The translations under genes were made by a program, and so were the position numbers. DNA of 48,223 nt from the NCBI GenBank assembly GCA_002683825.1, contig NYUD01000089.1, positions 1-48,223 on the forward strand, given 5' to 3'. This document shows positions 17,104-26,150 of the stretch, piece by piece; position 1 is the first letter of the stretch, and the number at the start of each line of letters is the position of its first letter. The notes beneath the pieces were generated by a model. The model made no database searches and was not told the origin of the DNA. It was given only the letters and a program-made list of their open reading frames with translations. This DNA comes from Planctomycetota bacterium. GTDB taxonomy: Bacteria > Planctomycetota > UBA1135 > GCA-002686595.

Positions 17104-18636
17104 ATGCGATTTTTTCTTGTCTCGATCCTCGCGATCGCCGTGGCTGCATGTTCGGGCCCTTCCAGTCGCAAGGCTCCACGGCGCCCCAACATCGTCGTCA
17201 TCTACGCCGACGATCATGCAGAGCGGGCGATCGGGGCCTGCGGTTCGCCCTTCGCGCACACGCCCAACATCGACCGCCTCGCCGCGGGAGGGATGCGCTT
17301 CACGCAGAGCTTCGTCGCCAACTCGATCTGCGGCCCCGCCCGGGCCACGTTTCTCACGGGTTTGCACTCCCATGCGAACGGGATGACCAGCAACCGCTCC
17401 AGGCTGCGCCGGGACGTGCCCAACATCGCGCAGCGGCTCCAGGCGGCGGGCTATCGAACGGGTGTCATCGGCAAGTGGCACCTCGACTCCGATCCCGAGG
17501 GCTTCGACGACTGGGCCCTTTTGCGCGGCGGCTACTACAACCCCGACCTGGTCACGGCGGCGGGAAGGAGTCCCACCACGGGATACACCACCGAGATCGT
17601 CACCGAAAACGCGCTGCGCTGGCTCGAGGCCCGACGCGGGAAGGACGAGCCCTTCTTCACATGGATCAGCCATACGGCGAGCCACCGCACGTGGCGCCCC
17701 GGCCCGCAATACCTGAAACGCTATGACGGGACCCGTATCGAGGAGCCGGGGACGTTGTTCGATGACTACGCAGGCCGCTCCAGAGCCGCTGCCGAAGCGC
17801 AGATGCGCATCTCGCGCGATCTCTTCCCGGCCTACGATCTGAAACTGCCGGTGACGGGAGAGGGCATCCTCGATACCAACGCGGAGAACATGCTCGCCGG
17901 CATGACGGAAGGTCAGCGGGCGGCCTGGCGAGCCGCCTATGACGACAAAAACCGAGCCTTTGCCGAAGCTGAGCTCGGCGGCAAAGAGCTGGTGCGCTGG
18001 AAGTACCAGCGCTACATGAGGGACTACCTGCGCTGCGTCGATGCCCTGGACGACAGTGTGGGAGCGATTCTCGACTACCTGGAGGAATCGGGACTCTCCG
18101 AAAACACGATCGTGATCTACACCTCCGATCAGGGCTTCTTCCTCGGCGAACACGGTTGGTACGACAAGCGCTGGATGTACGAACCGTCCTTGCGGACACC
18201 CTTGATCGTTCGCTGGCCGGGGGTCACGCAGGGCGGCAGCACGAACGATCGGCTCGTCCAGAACATCGATCTGGCTCCGACGCTGGCGGCCATGGCGGAC
18301 CTGCGAGACGAGCCCGAGATGCACGGCGCGAGTCTCGTGCCGCTGCTCCGCGGCCAAACGCCTCCCTGGCGCGACGCGATCTACTACCACTATCAGCAAC
18401 TCGATTCGGGCCGCACGTCCCATACCGTCGCACGCCATTGCGGAGTCCGCGGCGAGCGCTTCAAGTTGATGCACCTGTACGATTACGACGACTGGGAGCT
18501 ATACGACCTGGAGAGCGATCCCGACGAGGTGAGAAACCTCTACGGGAATCCGGAGTACGCTGAAACGGCGGCCGCGCTTCGAGAAACGCTCGCCGATCTC
18601 CAGCACCGCTTCGGGGACCGGCTTCAGAAGAGGTAG
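17104..18636 (+). CDS. Sulfatase lipoprotein with formylglycine motif
   Basis: The start is ATG 17104, 23 bases after the propeller stop. Sequence upstream in frame lies inside the propeller gene and is not part of this protein. The 510-residue product has a lipoprotein signal (AVAAC, lipid Cys16), the metal-binding DD at 36-37 (VIYADDHAERAIGACG) and the S1 sulfatase core CGPARATFLTG at 76-86, where Cys76 is converted to formylglycine by a sulfatase-modifying enzyme. GKWHLDS, and YTSDQGFFLGEHGWYDKRWMYEP further on, complete the active site. It probably removes sulfate from an N-acetylglucosamine or uronate residue of a sulfated polysaccharide; substrate class cannot be fixed. Its last 13 bases overlap the convergent beta-barrel gene. 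Confidence 0.9.
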   Translation: MRFFLVSILAIAVAACSGPSSRKAPRRPNIVVIYADDHAERAIGACGSPFAHTPNIDRLAAGGMRFTQSFVANSICGPARATFLTGLHSHANGMTSNRSRLRRDVPNIAQRLQAAGYRTGVIGKWHLDSDPEGFDDWALLRGGYYNPDLVTAAGRSPTTGYTTEIVTENALRWLEARRGKDEPFFTWISHTASHRTWRPGPQYLKRYDGTRIEEPGTLFDDYAGRSRAAAEAQMRISRDLFPAYDLKLPVTGEGILDTNAENMLAGMTEGQRAAWRAAYDDKNRAFAEAELGGKELVRWKYQRYMRDYLRCVDALDDSVGAILDYLEESGLSENTIVIYTSDQGFFLGEHGWYDKRWMYEPSLRTPLIVRWPGVTQGGSTNDRLVQNIDLAPTLAAMADLRDEPEMHGASLVPLLRGQTPPWRDAIYYHYQQLDSGRTSHTVARHCGVRGERFKLMHLYDYDDWELYDLESDPDEVRNLYGNPEYAETAAALRETLADLQHRFGDRLQKR

Positions 18637-19412
18637 GAGATCCCGACGAAGCCGACCAAACCGGAGGGTTCCAGCTCGGCCGTCAGGGGAACGGTCTGAC
18701 CGACGACATCGAAGGATAGATCGGCATCCATCTTGGTGAGGGGAATCTCGTAGGTCGTTCCCACCTGCAAGAGCCAGCGCGGGCGCCAGCGGTACAGGAA
18801 CCCGACGGTCACCCCCCCGATGAAGTATCCGTCGCTCTTGGTCTCGATGACGAGGTTGGACGGGGAACCGAACGGGGCAAGGTCGACTTCGAAGCCAATG
18901 TCGACTCCCGGCAGGTAGCTCAGCATGAACTCCACAAACGGCTGCCAGCGACCTTCCGCTCCCAGGGGCCGCAGCGGGTTCCGCACGGACACGTAGAACT
19001 GTGTTGAATCGACGCTATCGACGGTGATGTCGAGCTCGGGGATCGGATCGAGGCCCTCCACATCGTAGGAGCGGGCGTCCGCACCGAGGGAGAACTCAAG
19101 CCAGTGGTTGACCCGGTAGTCGAATTGCAGAGCAAAGCCGTATCGCCCCACGATATCGCCGCTGTCCGTATTGGCGAGCGGTTCGAACGGCGGCGCGAGG
19201 TTCATCCCCTCAAACCTGCCGTCCACGCTGTAGAGGGTGAAGAGCGCCGGCCGCAGGGTCACACCGAACTTGCCGGGCGTCGAGGCGCCGGGCGCCGGGC
19301 CGCCGGAAACCGGGCCTCCGGGCACCGTCGGGCGCGTCGGGGGGGCCTGGCACGCCTGGATGGACGCCAGGGCGACCGCCCAGGCGATCCGGAGGACTGG
19401 TTGGATACGCAT
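18624..19412 (-). CDS. Outer-membrane beta-barrel lipoprotein-like protein
   Basis: The 262-residue product starts at ATG 19412; upstream in-frame sequence is low-complexity. The signal MRIQPVLRIAWAVALASIQAC ends in a possible lipobox (IQAC). A Pro/Gly-rich linker is followed by alternating hydrophobic strands (FGVTLRPALFTLYSVDG, YGFALQFDYRVNHWLEFSLG, SGLVGFVGISYLF) typical of an 8- to 10-stranded outer-membrane barrel. The C-terminal residue is Phe, the signature for BAM-mediated insertion. No specific function can be given. The ATG has TACTTT six bases upstream. Confidence 0.65.
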   Translation of the reverse strand: MRIQPVLRIAWAVALASIQACQAPPTRPTVPGGPVSGGPAPGASTPGKFGVTLRPALFTLYSVDGRFEGMNLAPPFEPLANTDSGDIVGRYGFALQFDYRVNHWLEFSLGADARSYDVEGLDPIPELDITVDSVDSTQFYVSVRNPLRPLGAEGRWQPFVEFMLSYLPGVDIGFEVDLAPFGSPSNLVIETKSDGYFIGGVTVGFLYRWRPRWLLQVGTTYEIPLTKMDADLSFDVVGQTVPLTAELEPSGLVGFVGISYLF

Positions 19413-19418
19413 CCGCAC

Positions 19419-19424
19419 AAAGTA
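19419..19424 (-). promoter_or_regulatory. -10 box (TACTTT) placed for a leaderless beta-barrel transcript
   Basis: TACTTT at 19424-19419 is followed by six bases (GTGCGG) and the ATG at 19412. The 69-base divergent gap also holds TATCTT at 19437-19442 on the plus strand, a possible -10 box for the Kelch gene. Confidence 0.5.
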
Positions 19425-19481
19425 AAGACTGTCTTGTATCTTCTGGGAAGCCCGTCCCATCCCCAACCGGAGCCCCACCCT

Positions 19482-21023
19482 GTGAAAATCCTCATCGCCG
19501 CCGCTCTGACCCTGTCCATCGCCACCCTCTCGGCCCCCGCCAGCGCCCAGGTCGCCATCAACCAATCCGGCGGCATTATCGGGGAAACCGTCAGCTTCGG
19601 AGTCCAGGGTCCCCCAAGCAGGTTCTTCCTCCTGTTCCCTTCGAAAGTCTTGACGTCGATTCCGGTTGGATGCGGCGTCACGCTCGACGTTGGGTTGGAT
19701 CTGATCAACATCCTCCAGGTCGGCCAGACGAATGGTTCGGGCATCGCCACGGTGACCGTCAACCTGCCGCTCCAGCCGGGACTCCTGGGCGTTCCCGGTC
19801 ACACACAGGTCACCACGATATTACTCACCGGTCCGTGTTTCTTCGATGAGAAATCGAACCGGGTCACCACCGTATTCGCGGATCACGGCCTCTCGGTGGG
19901 GACGTTCGGTGACAACATCACCGCGCGACAAGGCCACACCCTTTCGATGCAGCCCGATGGCAACGCCGTGGCGATGGGTGGTGACGAACCCGACGGGCTG
20001 GGGGGACTCACGGCCCTCGACACGATCGAGATCTACGACACGGACACCCAGGAGTTCTCTCCGGGCCCCGTCACGCTGACACATCCGCGCAGTGCGCATA
20101 CGGCGACGACCCTGGCCGACGGCCGCATCCTGCTTCTGGGCGGAGATGATGCGACGGACACGGTGCGAAGCACCGGGGATATTTACGATCCCGTCTCGGG
20201 AACCATCACGGCCATCACTCCGATGTCGTCGCCCCGCACCCAGCATTCGGCGACCTTGCTGGCGGACGGCCGTGTGTTCGTGGCCGGCGGCTCCTCCTTG
20301 TTCGACCTGAGCGACCTTCTCGGTTCGCTGGCTCAAGCCACGAAGAGCACGGAGATCTATGATCCGGTGAGCGACACGTGGACCAATGGACCGGACCTCC
20401 CCATCAGCGAGGATGGGGTGATCGGGCATTCCGCCTCCCTGCTCGGCAACGGTCAGGTCTTGATCACCGGCGGGGTGCTCGTCGGCGTCGTATTCGGCGT
20501 ACCGATCCCTTCGTTCGCGGCCGACGTCCACCGCTACAACCCGACGTCGAACAACTACATCTCAACCCCATCGATCAGCGTTGCGCGCGTCTACCACGGC
20601 CAGATGACGCTTCCCGACGGGCGTGTCCTGATCGCCGGCGGTGCGAACGGTGATTTCATCGCGATGAACTTCTCCGCGCTGGCCAACTGCGATATCTACG
20701 ACCCGAACACGAACACCTGGACCGCAGCCGCCGCACTCGCTCACCCGCGCGCGTACCCCAACTTGTTCGACACGGGCTCCCAGGTGGCCATCGTCGGCGG
20801 CATCTCTGCGGTCGACATCGCCATGGGGTCGGGTACGCCCGAACAGATCGTCGAGCTGGCTCCGTACGCCGCCAGCGGATGGACGGATTCCGGAACGACG
20901 TTGCTGCCCCGCCAGGTTGCACGGGTCGTTCCGATCGAGAATGGCGCCCGCCTTCTCATCGTAGGCACGGGTGACAACGGCGTGCCCGCCGTCGATCGCA
21001 CGGCCGAGATGTTCGTCCCCTGA
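19482..21023 (+). CDS. Secreted Kelch-repeat beta-propeller protein
   Basis: The start is GTG 19482, giving a clean signal peptide (MKILIAAALTLSIATLSAPASA, cleavage before Q). The 513-residue product has an N-terminal beta-sandwich module (about 24-125, ending LLGVPGHTQVT...EKSNRV). Five to six Kelch units follow, each with paired Gly and a later Tyr/Trp: MQPDGNAVAMGGDE, LADGRILLLGGDD, LADGRVFVAGGSS, LGNGQVLITGG and LPDGRVLIAGGAN, with IYDPVSDTW-type strands. Kelch propellers of this kind resemble galactose oxidase, but no copper-site Tyr-Cys pair is evident, so an enzyme role is not supported. It is probably an extracellular binding protein. Confidence 0.8.
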   Translation: MKILIAAALTLSIATLSAPASAQVAINQSGGIIGETVSFGVQGPPSRFFLLFPSKVLTSIPVGCGVTLDVGLDLINILQVGQTNGSGIATVTVNLPLQPGLLGVPGHTQVTTILLTGPCFFDEKSNRVTTVFADHGLSVGTFGDNITARQGHTLSMQPDGNAVAMGGDEPDGLGGLTALDTIEIYDTDTQEFSPGPVTLTHPRSAHTATTLADGRILLLGGDDATDTVRSTGDIYDPVSGTITAITPMSSPRTQHSATLLADGRVFVAGGSSLFDLSDLLGSLAQATKSTEIYDPVSDTWTNGPDLPISEDGVIGHSASLLGNGQVLITGGVLVGVVFGVPIPSFAADVHRYNPTSNNYISTPSISVARVYHGQMTLPDGRVLIAGGANGDFIAMNFSALANCDIYDPNTNTWTAAAALAHPRAYPNLFDTGSQVAIVGGISAVDIAMGSGTPEQIVELAPYAASGWTDSGTTLLPRQVARVVPIENGARLLIVGTGDNGVPAVDRTAEMFVP

Positions 21024-21043
21024 ACAACGAAGGGAAAACTGCG

Positions 21044-23218
21044 ATGGCACGACGGATCCTTCTTGCACTCCTCTGCGCTCTCGTCTGCGCCGCCTGGCTT
21101 CCCGAGCTGCTACGGGGGTCGCAGCGAAGCACGGCCACGCCGATCGTCATCCCCTTTGCGGTCGATGGCGTACGCGTATTGACGAGCGTCGATACGGCGC
21201 TGTTTGTCTGCCACCCGAGCTCGGACGATGCCCCGCTCCACCTCGAAGGCATCACCGTCAGTTCCGGGTCGGGCGCAAACGCAGCCGTTCTCTACCGGGA
21301 CGAGCTCGCGCACGAGCTCGCAAGCGATCCGCTCTTCGTTGCGCTCAACGCCGAGATCGAACGCTTGCCCGAAGAGCTGACCCACCGCGAGGGTCGACGC
21401 TACTTCGCCTACCCCGACGAGGCCCCGTACTCGATGTCCGACGCGATCGACAGGTGGCGTGCACTCGACGCTCCCCTGGCTGCCGTGCGGGCTCGATACG
21501 CGGCAGGCGCTCCGCGCCCCTTTACGGAGCTGCACTTCGACCTGGATCTGCGTCGCGTGTTCGATGAGCTGGACGCGCCGGGAACGGAGCGCGCGCTGAC
21601 CATCGAGGTGCGCTATCGAGCCGCCGGCGGGGTGTCCCGTTCCGTCGCTCTCGAACACAAGATCCGCCGTCTGGCGCCGTTTCCCGGCGCGCCGGCGACG
21701 CTGGTGGGCGCCCAGATCCACTCCGGCGACCTTCACGTCCACAGCTGCCACGGAGAAGCCGTCAACGCCTGCGCCCCCTCCGCCGACTGCCCCGCCGAGA
21801 CCTTCCAGACGTCGGGCAGCTTCACCTACGCCCAGCTCAAGCCCCAGTTCCAAGCACTTGGGCTGGACTGGATCACGGCTACGGATCACAGCTACTGCAT
21901 CAACGACGACGCCGAGTACCAGACGATCGTCGACGAAACCGCCGCCCTGACGGATGGAAGTTTCCTGGCCATTCCGGACATCGAATTGTCCAGCGAAGAG
22001 GAGGGCGCGCAAAGCGGCGGCGATACCAGCAACCTCCTGTGCCTCTTCGGCGTGCAACAAAACCACATGGGAGCGCACGGAATCTCCGCCAGAAAGCCCG
22101 GCGGCAGCGACGCGGTCATCGGCTTCTGCAACGGCGTCCTCGGGTTCTCTGCCAATATCGCCGCCATACGTGGCGAAGACGGCTATCCGATCGTGCACCA
22201 CCCCTCCGCCGACGCCTTTGGCTGGAACAGCATCTCGGCCCTGACCGGTCAGGAAACGAACGGGATGCACGGGGTCGAGATCTGGAACGGCTCGGTCGTG
22301 TCGGGGCAAGGCGGCGACGTCGGCGCCTGGGTCGACTGGCTCCTGGCCGGCCGCATTCTCTACGCCTACTCGGGCAGCGACACGCACGACGCAGCCTTCG
22401 ATTTCGGCGCCAATCACGTGTTGTTCAACGGCGAGCCGTTCAACATCGAAAACCTGGAAAGCGCCGTGAAGGCCGGAAGGCTCTTCATTTCCAACGGTCC
22501 CTCGCTGATTCTCGAGGTCACGCTCGAGGGCGCGACGCTCGGGATGGGGACCAAGCAGGCCCTCTCGCCGACGCAATCCGCGGCGCCGCTCCAGATCGAC
22601 ACGCACTACGACTTCGGCGCGGGCTCGGGAATCATCTCCGTCTTCCGCGGTTACTCCGGGGACCCGATCGAGACGCTGCTTTGTCAGAGCGGGACGCTGA
22701 GCGGGTCCGGAGTGTTCAGCTGTGCGGACACCTTGAATCCGACGCGGCAAGGTTGGTACCGCTCGTACACGGAGGACGCCGCAGCCCAGGTGATCGCCTA
22801 TACGAACCCTGTTTTCTTCGTTCCGGTGCCGGAGGCGTGGAGCGCCTACGGCCAGGGCCTGGGTGGAGCGAACATCGCCACGCTTTCCTGCGACTCCGCC
22901 CCCTACATAGGAGGCACGCAACGCTTCGAGGTCTCCGGCTTTGCCCCGACGACACCCAGCGTGTCCTTCCTGGTGGAAAGGACCCAGATCCCCGGGGGCT
23001 TCCCGGTCTTCGGAGGCTTCCTTCTGGTGGCACCCCCGCTGATCGCCAGCGGCGTGGTTCCCGCGAGCGGCGGAGCCGCAACCCTGAGTGCACAGATCCC
23101 GCCGTCCCCGGGGCTGATCGGACTGAATGCGTTCGTCCAGGCCCTGGCCTTCAGCCCGAACCCTTTCGGCAACATCGGCTTCTCGAACGGCCTCGCCGGA
23201 ACGGTCGCAGGCTTTTGA
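21044..23218 (+). CDS. Secreted PHP-domain metallohydrolase (CehA/McbA family-like)
   Basis: The 724-residue product has a signal peptide (MARRILLALLCALVCAAWLP) and starts 20 bases after the Kelch stop, with AAGGGA as a weak ribosome site. The central PHP domain has GDLHVHSCHG at 228-237 and later ITATDHSYCIND, IVHHPSA and YSGSDTHDAAFDFG, which supply the His/Asp metal ligands. This resembles CehA/McbA-type hydrolases that act on phosphoesters or carbamates. The N-terminal 220 residues are a helical/beta region of unknown role. The C-terminus (about 590-724) contains the small module shared with the neighbouring exported proteins (LIGLNAFVQAL...FSNGLAG). Substrate is unknown. Confidence 0.8.
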   Translation: MARRILLALLCALVCAAWLPELLRGSQRSTATPIVIPFAVDGVRVLTSVDTALFVCHPSSDDAPLHLEGITVSSGSGANAAVLYRDELAHELASDPLFVALNAEIERLPEELTHREGRRYFAYPDEAPYSMSDAIDRWRALDAPLAAVRARYAAGAPRPFTELHFDLDLRRVFDELDAPGTERALTIEVRYRAAGGVSRSVALEHKIRRLAPFPGAPATLVGAQIHSGDLHVHSCHGEAVNACAPSADCPAETFQTSGSFTYAQLKPQFQALGLDWITATDHSYCINDDAEYQTIVDETAALTDGSFLAIPDIELSSEEEGAQSGGDTSNLLCLFGVQQNHMGAHGISARKPGGSDAVIGFCNGVLGFSANIAAIRGEDGYPIVHHPSADAFGWNSISALTGQETNGMHGVEIWNGSVVSGQGGDVGAWVDWLLAGRILYAYSGSDTHDAAFDFGANHVLFNGEPFNIENLESAVKAGRLFISNGPSLILEVTLEGATLGMGTKQALSPTQSAAPLQIDTHYDFGAGSGIISVFRGYSGDPIETLLCQSGTLSGSGVFSCADTLNPTRQGWYRSYTEDAAAQVIAYTNPVFFVPVPEAWSAYGQGLGGANIATLSCDSAPYIGGTQRFEVSGFAPTTPSVSFLVERTQIPGGFPVFGGFLLVAPPLIASGVVPASGGAATLSAQIPPSPGLIGLNAFVQALAFSPNPFGNIGFSNGLAGTVAGF

Positions 23219-23226
23219 CACTGACC

Positions 23227-24978
23227 ATGAAGCACCTAGCGAAAACCACCTGTTGTGCGGCGCTCTTGCTGCTTTCCCCGGCTCCTTCCGCGCAATGGTC
23301 CAGTGACCCCGGCGCAAACCAGGCCATAGCGGCGGAGGCCTACGCGGAAGTGCAACCCAAGATCGTCCCCACGAGCGACGGAGGCTTCTTTGTCAGCTGG
23401 TTCGCGAACGATCCGGGCGGATCGCCGGCCGGCGGATACGACGTGCGCATCCAGCGCCTCGACGCCACCGGTACCCCTGGGTTCAGCCCCTCGGTCCTGG
23501 TGGCCGATCGCGGTTTCAGCTCGACGCAGGACTACGGACTGGCCGTCAACGCTGCCGACGAGGCCCTGCTGATCTTCCGCGACGACCGCCCGGTCGGAAC
23601 GCAGATCACGGCGGCGAAGGTCGATGCCTCGGGCGCACTCAGCTGGGGAGCTCTCGGGGTCCAGTTGACAGCCACCCCCTCGTTCGTCGCCTCCCCCAAG
23701 ATCGCGGCGACGCCGGATGGCGGGGCCATCTGCGCCTGGACCCAGGACGCGGACACGCGCGTACGAAGGCTGGACGCCGGAGGCAGCGTACTGTGGGCCT
23801 CGGATCTCGTTCTCTCGGATGGGACGAACAACGTCGGACTCAGCGATTTGCAGGCCGACGGAGCCGGAGGAGCCCTGGTCTCGGCCGTTCTCAACCTGAC
23901 CTTCAGTACACCGCGTCACCTCGAGCTGCGCCGCATCTCCCCGGACGGCTTCGAGCTCTTCCGCACGGCGGTCTTCGACGGGGGCTCGTTGCAGTTCGGC
24001 AACTTCCCCTCTTTCATTCACGACGGTTCGGGGGGAGCGGTTCTCAGCTGGTATACCTCCTCGCCGGCGCTCGAGTCCCGCGTCCAGCGCATCGCCCCTG
24101 ATGGAGCGGAGGTCTTCCCCCACAACGGCGTTACGGTTTCGACCAATACCTCCTTGCTGCGCGTATCCCCGCACGCGGTCTTCGACGCCGCCACCGACGA
24201 AGTCGCGGTCTTCTACACCGAGACGAACACCGGCCAGAACATGGATGGCATCTCCGGCCAGAAATTCGATGCCGCCGGCAACCGTTTGTGGGGCAGTACC
24301 GGAACCTCGATCGTCCCGATGGGCCCCTCGTCGCGCGACGGTGTGAGGGCTGTCGGTACGGCGAACGAAACGATCGTGGCCTGGACGGACGGACCCTCCT
24401 TCGGCAACGACACGGTCGATGCTGCCGTCGTCGACGGAACGGGGACGGCCACGACCACCCCCTTCCAGCTATCCTCCCCACCGGCCACCAAGTTCCGCCT
24501 CAACGCCGCGCAGGGCTGCGTCGGATACGGGGCCTTCGTGTGGCGCGACGAGCGCGCCGGCAACGCCGACATCTACGCTCAGAACCTGGGGACCGACGGC
24601 ACGCTCGGTCCGATCGGAGCCGCCGGCGCCACGGTCCGCAACGGGTCGGGCGTAAATCCCCTCGTCTTCATGCAGACCGCGCCCGCGATCATCGGCACCC
24701 CATGGGGCGCGTCGATCGGCCTCGGCGGAGCGTCCCTGAGCGCCGTCTTGATCGCCCAGGGCGGCCCCCACCCGGGCCTTCCGCTCGCCATCGGAGAGCT
24801 CCTGTGTCTCGGCCCCTTCCTCCCCGCAAACGTCTCCACGGGTACGCACTCCATCGGCCTGCCCCTCAACTGCGCGCTGGTCGGTCGGACCTATTGCATG
24901 CAGGGAGCACAGGTATTCCTCGGCCCGGTCCAGCTCCAGTTGACCAATGCGCTGGATGTGACCATCGGAGCGTTCTAG
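23227..24978 (+). CDS. Secreted beta-propeller-like protein with shared C-terminal module
   Basis: The start is ATG 23227, eight bases after the PHP gene, with a signal peptide (MKHLAKTTCCAALLLLSPAPSAQ). The 583-residue protein has repeated blades built around a Trp or Phe followed by a run of acidic residues, such as DGGFFVSWFANDPGG, ADEALLIFRDDRPVG, DGGAICAWTQDADTR, GGAVLSWYTS and YGAFVWRDERAGNADIY. These are of the type found in surface proteins scoring transported or bound ligands. No catalytic motif is visible. The last 110 residues (GSGVNPLVFMQTAPAIIG...GELLCLGP...LVGRTYCMQGA...LTNALDV) are the module also seen in the two preceding genes. It is likely co-expressed with them. Confidence 0.65.
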   Translation: MKHLAKTTCCAALLLLSPAPSAQWSSDPGANQAIAAEAYAEVQPKIVPTSDGGFFVSWFANDPGGSPAGGYDVRIQRLDATGTPGFSPSVLVADRGFSSTQDYGLAVNAADEALLIFRDDRPVGTQITAAKVDASGALSWGALGVQLTATPSFVASPKIAATPDGGAICAWTQDADTRVRRLDAGGSVLWASDLVLSDGTNNVGLSDLQADGAGGALVSAVLNLTFSTPRHLELRRISPDGFELFRTAVFDGGSLQFGNFPSFIHDGSGGAVLSWYTSSPALESRVQRIAPDGAEVFPHNGVTVSTNTSLLRVSPHAVFDAATDEVAVFYTETNTGQNMDGISGQKFDAAGNRLWGSTGTSIVPMGPSSRDGVRAVGTANETIVAWTDGPSFGNDTVDAAVVDGTGTATTTPFQLSSPPATKFRLNAAQGCVGYGAFVWRDERAGNADIYAQNLGTDGTLGPIGAAGATVRNGSGVNPLVFMQTAPAIIGTPWGASIGLGGASLSAVLIAQGGPHPGLPLAIGELLCLGPFLPANVSTGTHSIGLPLNCALVGRTYCMQGAQVFLGPVQLQLTNALDVTIGAF

Positions 24979-24985
24979 GGGGGGA

Positions 24986-25083
24986 CGGTCGAGGGGGCGG
25001 GGTGGCGCAACGGGGGGGCACCCGGGCCGTATGAAGCCTGCCGGCGTCCCCCACATGGCGCCACCCCCTCAAGGCCTCGACCG
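24986..25083. repeat. Long nested inverted repeat upstream of the SGNH gene
   Basis: An outer 9-bp stem (CGGTCGAGG 24986-24994 with CCTCGACCG 25075-25083) encloses a 10-bp stem (GGGGTGGCGC 24999-25008 with GCGCCACCCC 25058-25067). They are separated by GGGC on one side and CTCAAGG on the other. The loop contains G7 and C5 runs that could extend pairing. The 3' arm ends nine bases before the TAGAAT box. It may combine termination of the upstream gene with regulation of the downstream promoter. The region at 32839-32963 has the same plan. Confidence 0.7.
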
Positions 25084-25091
25084 CTCCCCGC

Positions 25092-25097
25092 TAGAAT
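25092..25097 (+). promoter_or_regulatory. -10 box (TAGAAT) placed for a leaderless SGNH transcript
   Basis: TAGAAT is followed by six bases (GCCCCG) and the ATG at 25104, with no Shine-Dalgarno sequence. The spacing predicts transcription starting at or beside the ATG. Confidence 0.55.
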
Positions 25098-25103
25098 GCC
25101 CCG

Positions 25104-26150
25104 ATGCGGTTTTTGGTTCACGCCCTGATCTTCTGCGGGGTCTACCTCGCCGTCGCAGAATCCCTCGGCGCGTTGATCGAACACCTGGACGTCCCCCTGG
25201 ATGATCCGGGCACGAAGTCGATCAAGTCCGATCACTACCGCATCGAGAAAGAGGGCTTCGATCTGCTTTTCGTGGGATCGAGCCGGGTCTTTCGTCAATA
25301 CCACCCGCGGCTTTTCGAACGGAAAGCCGCCGAGCTCGGGCTCGAGCTGGACGCCTACAACCTGGGGATTCCAGGGATGCGCTTCTTCGAGGCGCTCGAC
25401 TATGTGGACTGGATTCTCGACCAGGACGCGGAACGCCTGAAGTGGATCGTCTTCGAGCTGCAAGATCCCGAGCCGACCTCGAACGAAGCGCTGCGCTTCA
25501 CGCAGAGAAACATCCGCTGGCACTCACCGCACTTCAGCGCACTCGCCGGCGCCAGGGTCCTGGCTTCCGATCGAAGTTGGCGCGAGAAGGTCAGCGAGGT
25601 CTCCGCTCATCTCGGCCAGGGGCTCTTGCGTCTGAGCAACGCGAACACGGGTCTGGCGCTCTCTCGAAGCCTTCTCGGCTGGAAGTACAGCGTGCCCGAC
25701 AAGACGCCGGGTGGGTTCTTCCCGCTGGAGATGGACGGCAAACGGGATGTCAAGAGACGTCGCGAGGTCTTCCTTTCGGAGCTGGACAAGGATCCGAAGT
25801 TCCTGACCAAGCAGGCGAAACGCACGGCCTTCGCCATCCCCCTCGAGCCGGCGCCCTGGATGCTCGCGGAACTGGGGGCACTGGTCGAGCGTGCCGAAGC
25901 CTGTGGCGTCGAGGTCACCTTCGTGATCTCGCCGCCGGCGGACCACAACTATGTCGCCCTGGAGCGGGTACGGGAGGCTGCGCCGCTGCCGCGGACGTTC
26001 GCCTATGACCCCTCGAAGTACCCCCTGCTCTACTACGAGCCGGAACTGCGCTTCGATCTTCAGCACCTCAACCTCGAGGGAGCCAAGAAATTGACGGGCC
26101 TCTTCGCTCGCCAGTTCGTTCGACACGTCCGGCGGAAGGGCGACGGCTGA
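25104..26150 (+). CDS. SGNH-fold O-acyltransferase partner (AlgJ/AlgX/DltD-like)
   Basis: This 348-residue protein begins with a hydrophobic anchor (MRFLVHALIFCGVYLAVAES). It has the SGNH catalytic Ser in FVGSSRVFRQ (Ser59 or Ser60) and the Asp/His pair in RFDLQHLNLEGAKKL near the C-terminus. Proteins of this type sit beside MBOAT transferases and move the acyl group to an exported polysaccharide in the periplasm. The MBOAT gene starts on the next base after this stop codon, so the two form one system. The polymer is unknown; no polymerase gene is adjacent. Confidence 0.75.
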   Translation: MRFLVHALIFCGVYLAVAESLGALIEHLDVPLDDPGTKSIKSDHYRIEKEGFDLLFVGSSRVFRQYHPRLFERKAAELGLELDAYNLGIPGMRFFEALDYVDWILDQDAERLKWIVFELQDPEPTSNEALRFTQRNIRWHSPHFSALAGARVLASDRSWREKVSEVSAHLGQGLLRLSNANTGLALSRSLLGWKYSVPDKTPGGFFPLEMDGKRDVKRRREVFLSELDKDPKFLTKQAKRTAFAIPLEPAPWMLAELGALVERAEACGVEVTFVISPPADHNYVALERVREAAPLPRTFAYDPSKYPLLYYEPELRFDLQHLNLEGAKKLTGLFARQFVRHVRRKGDG

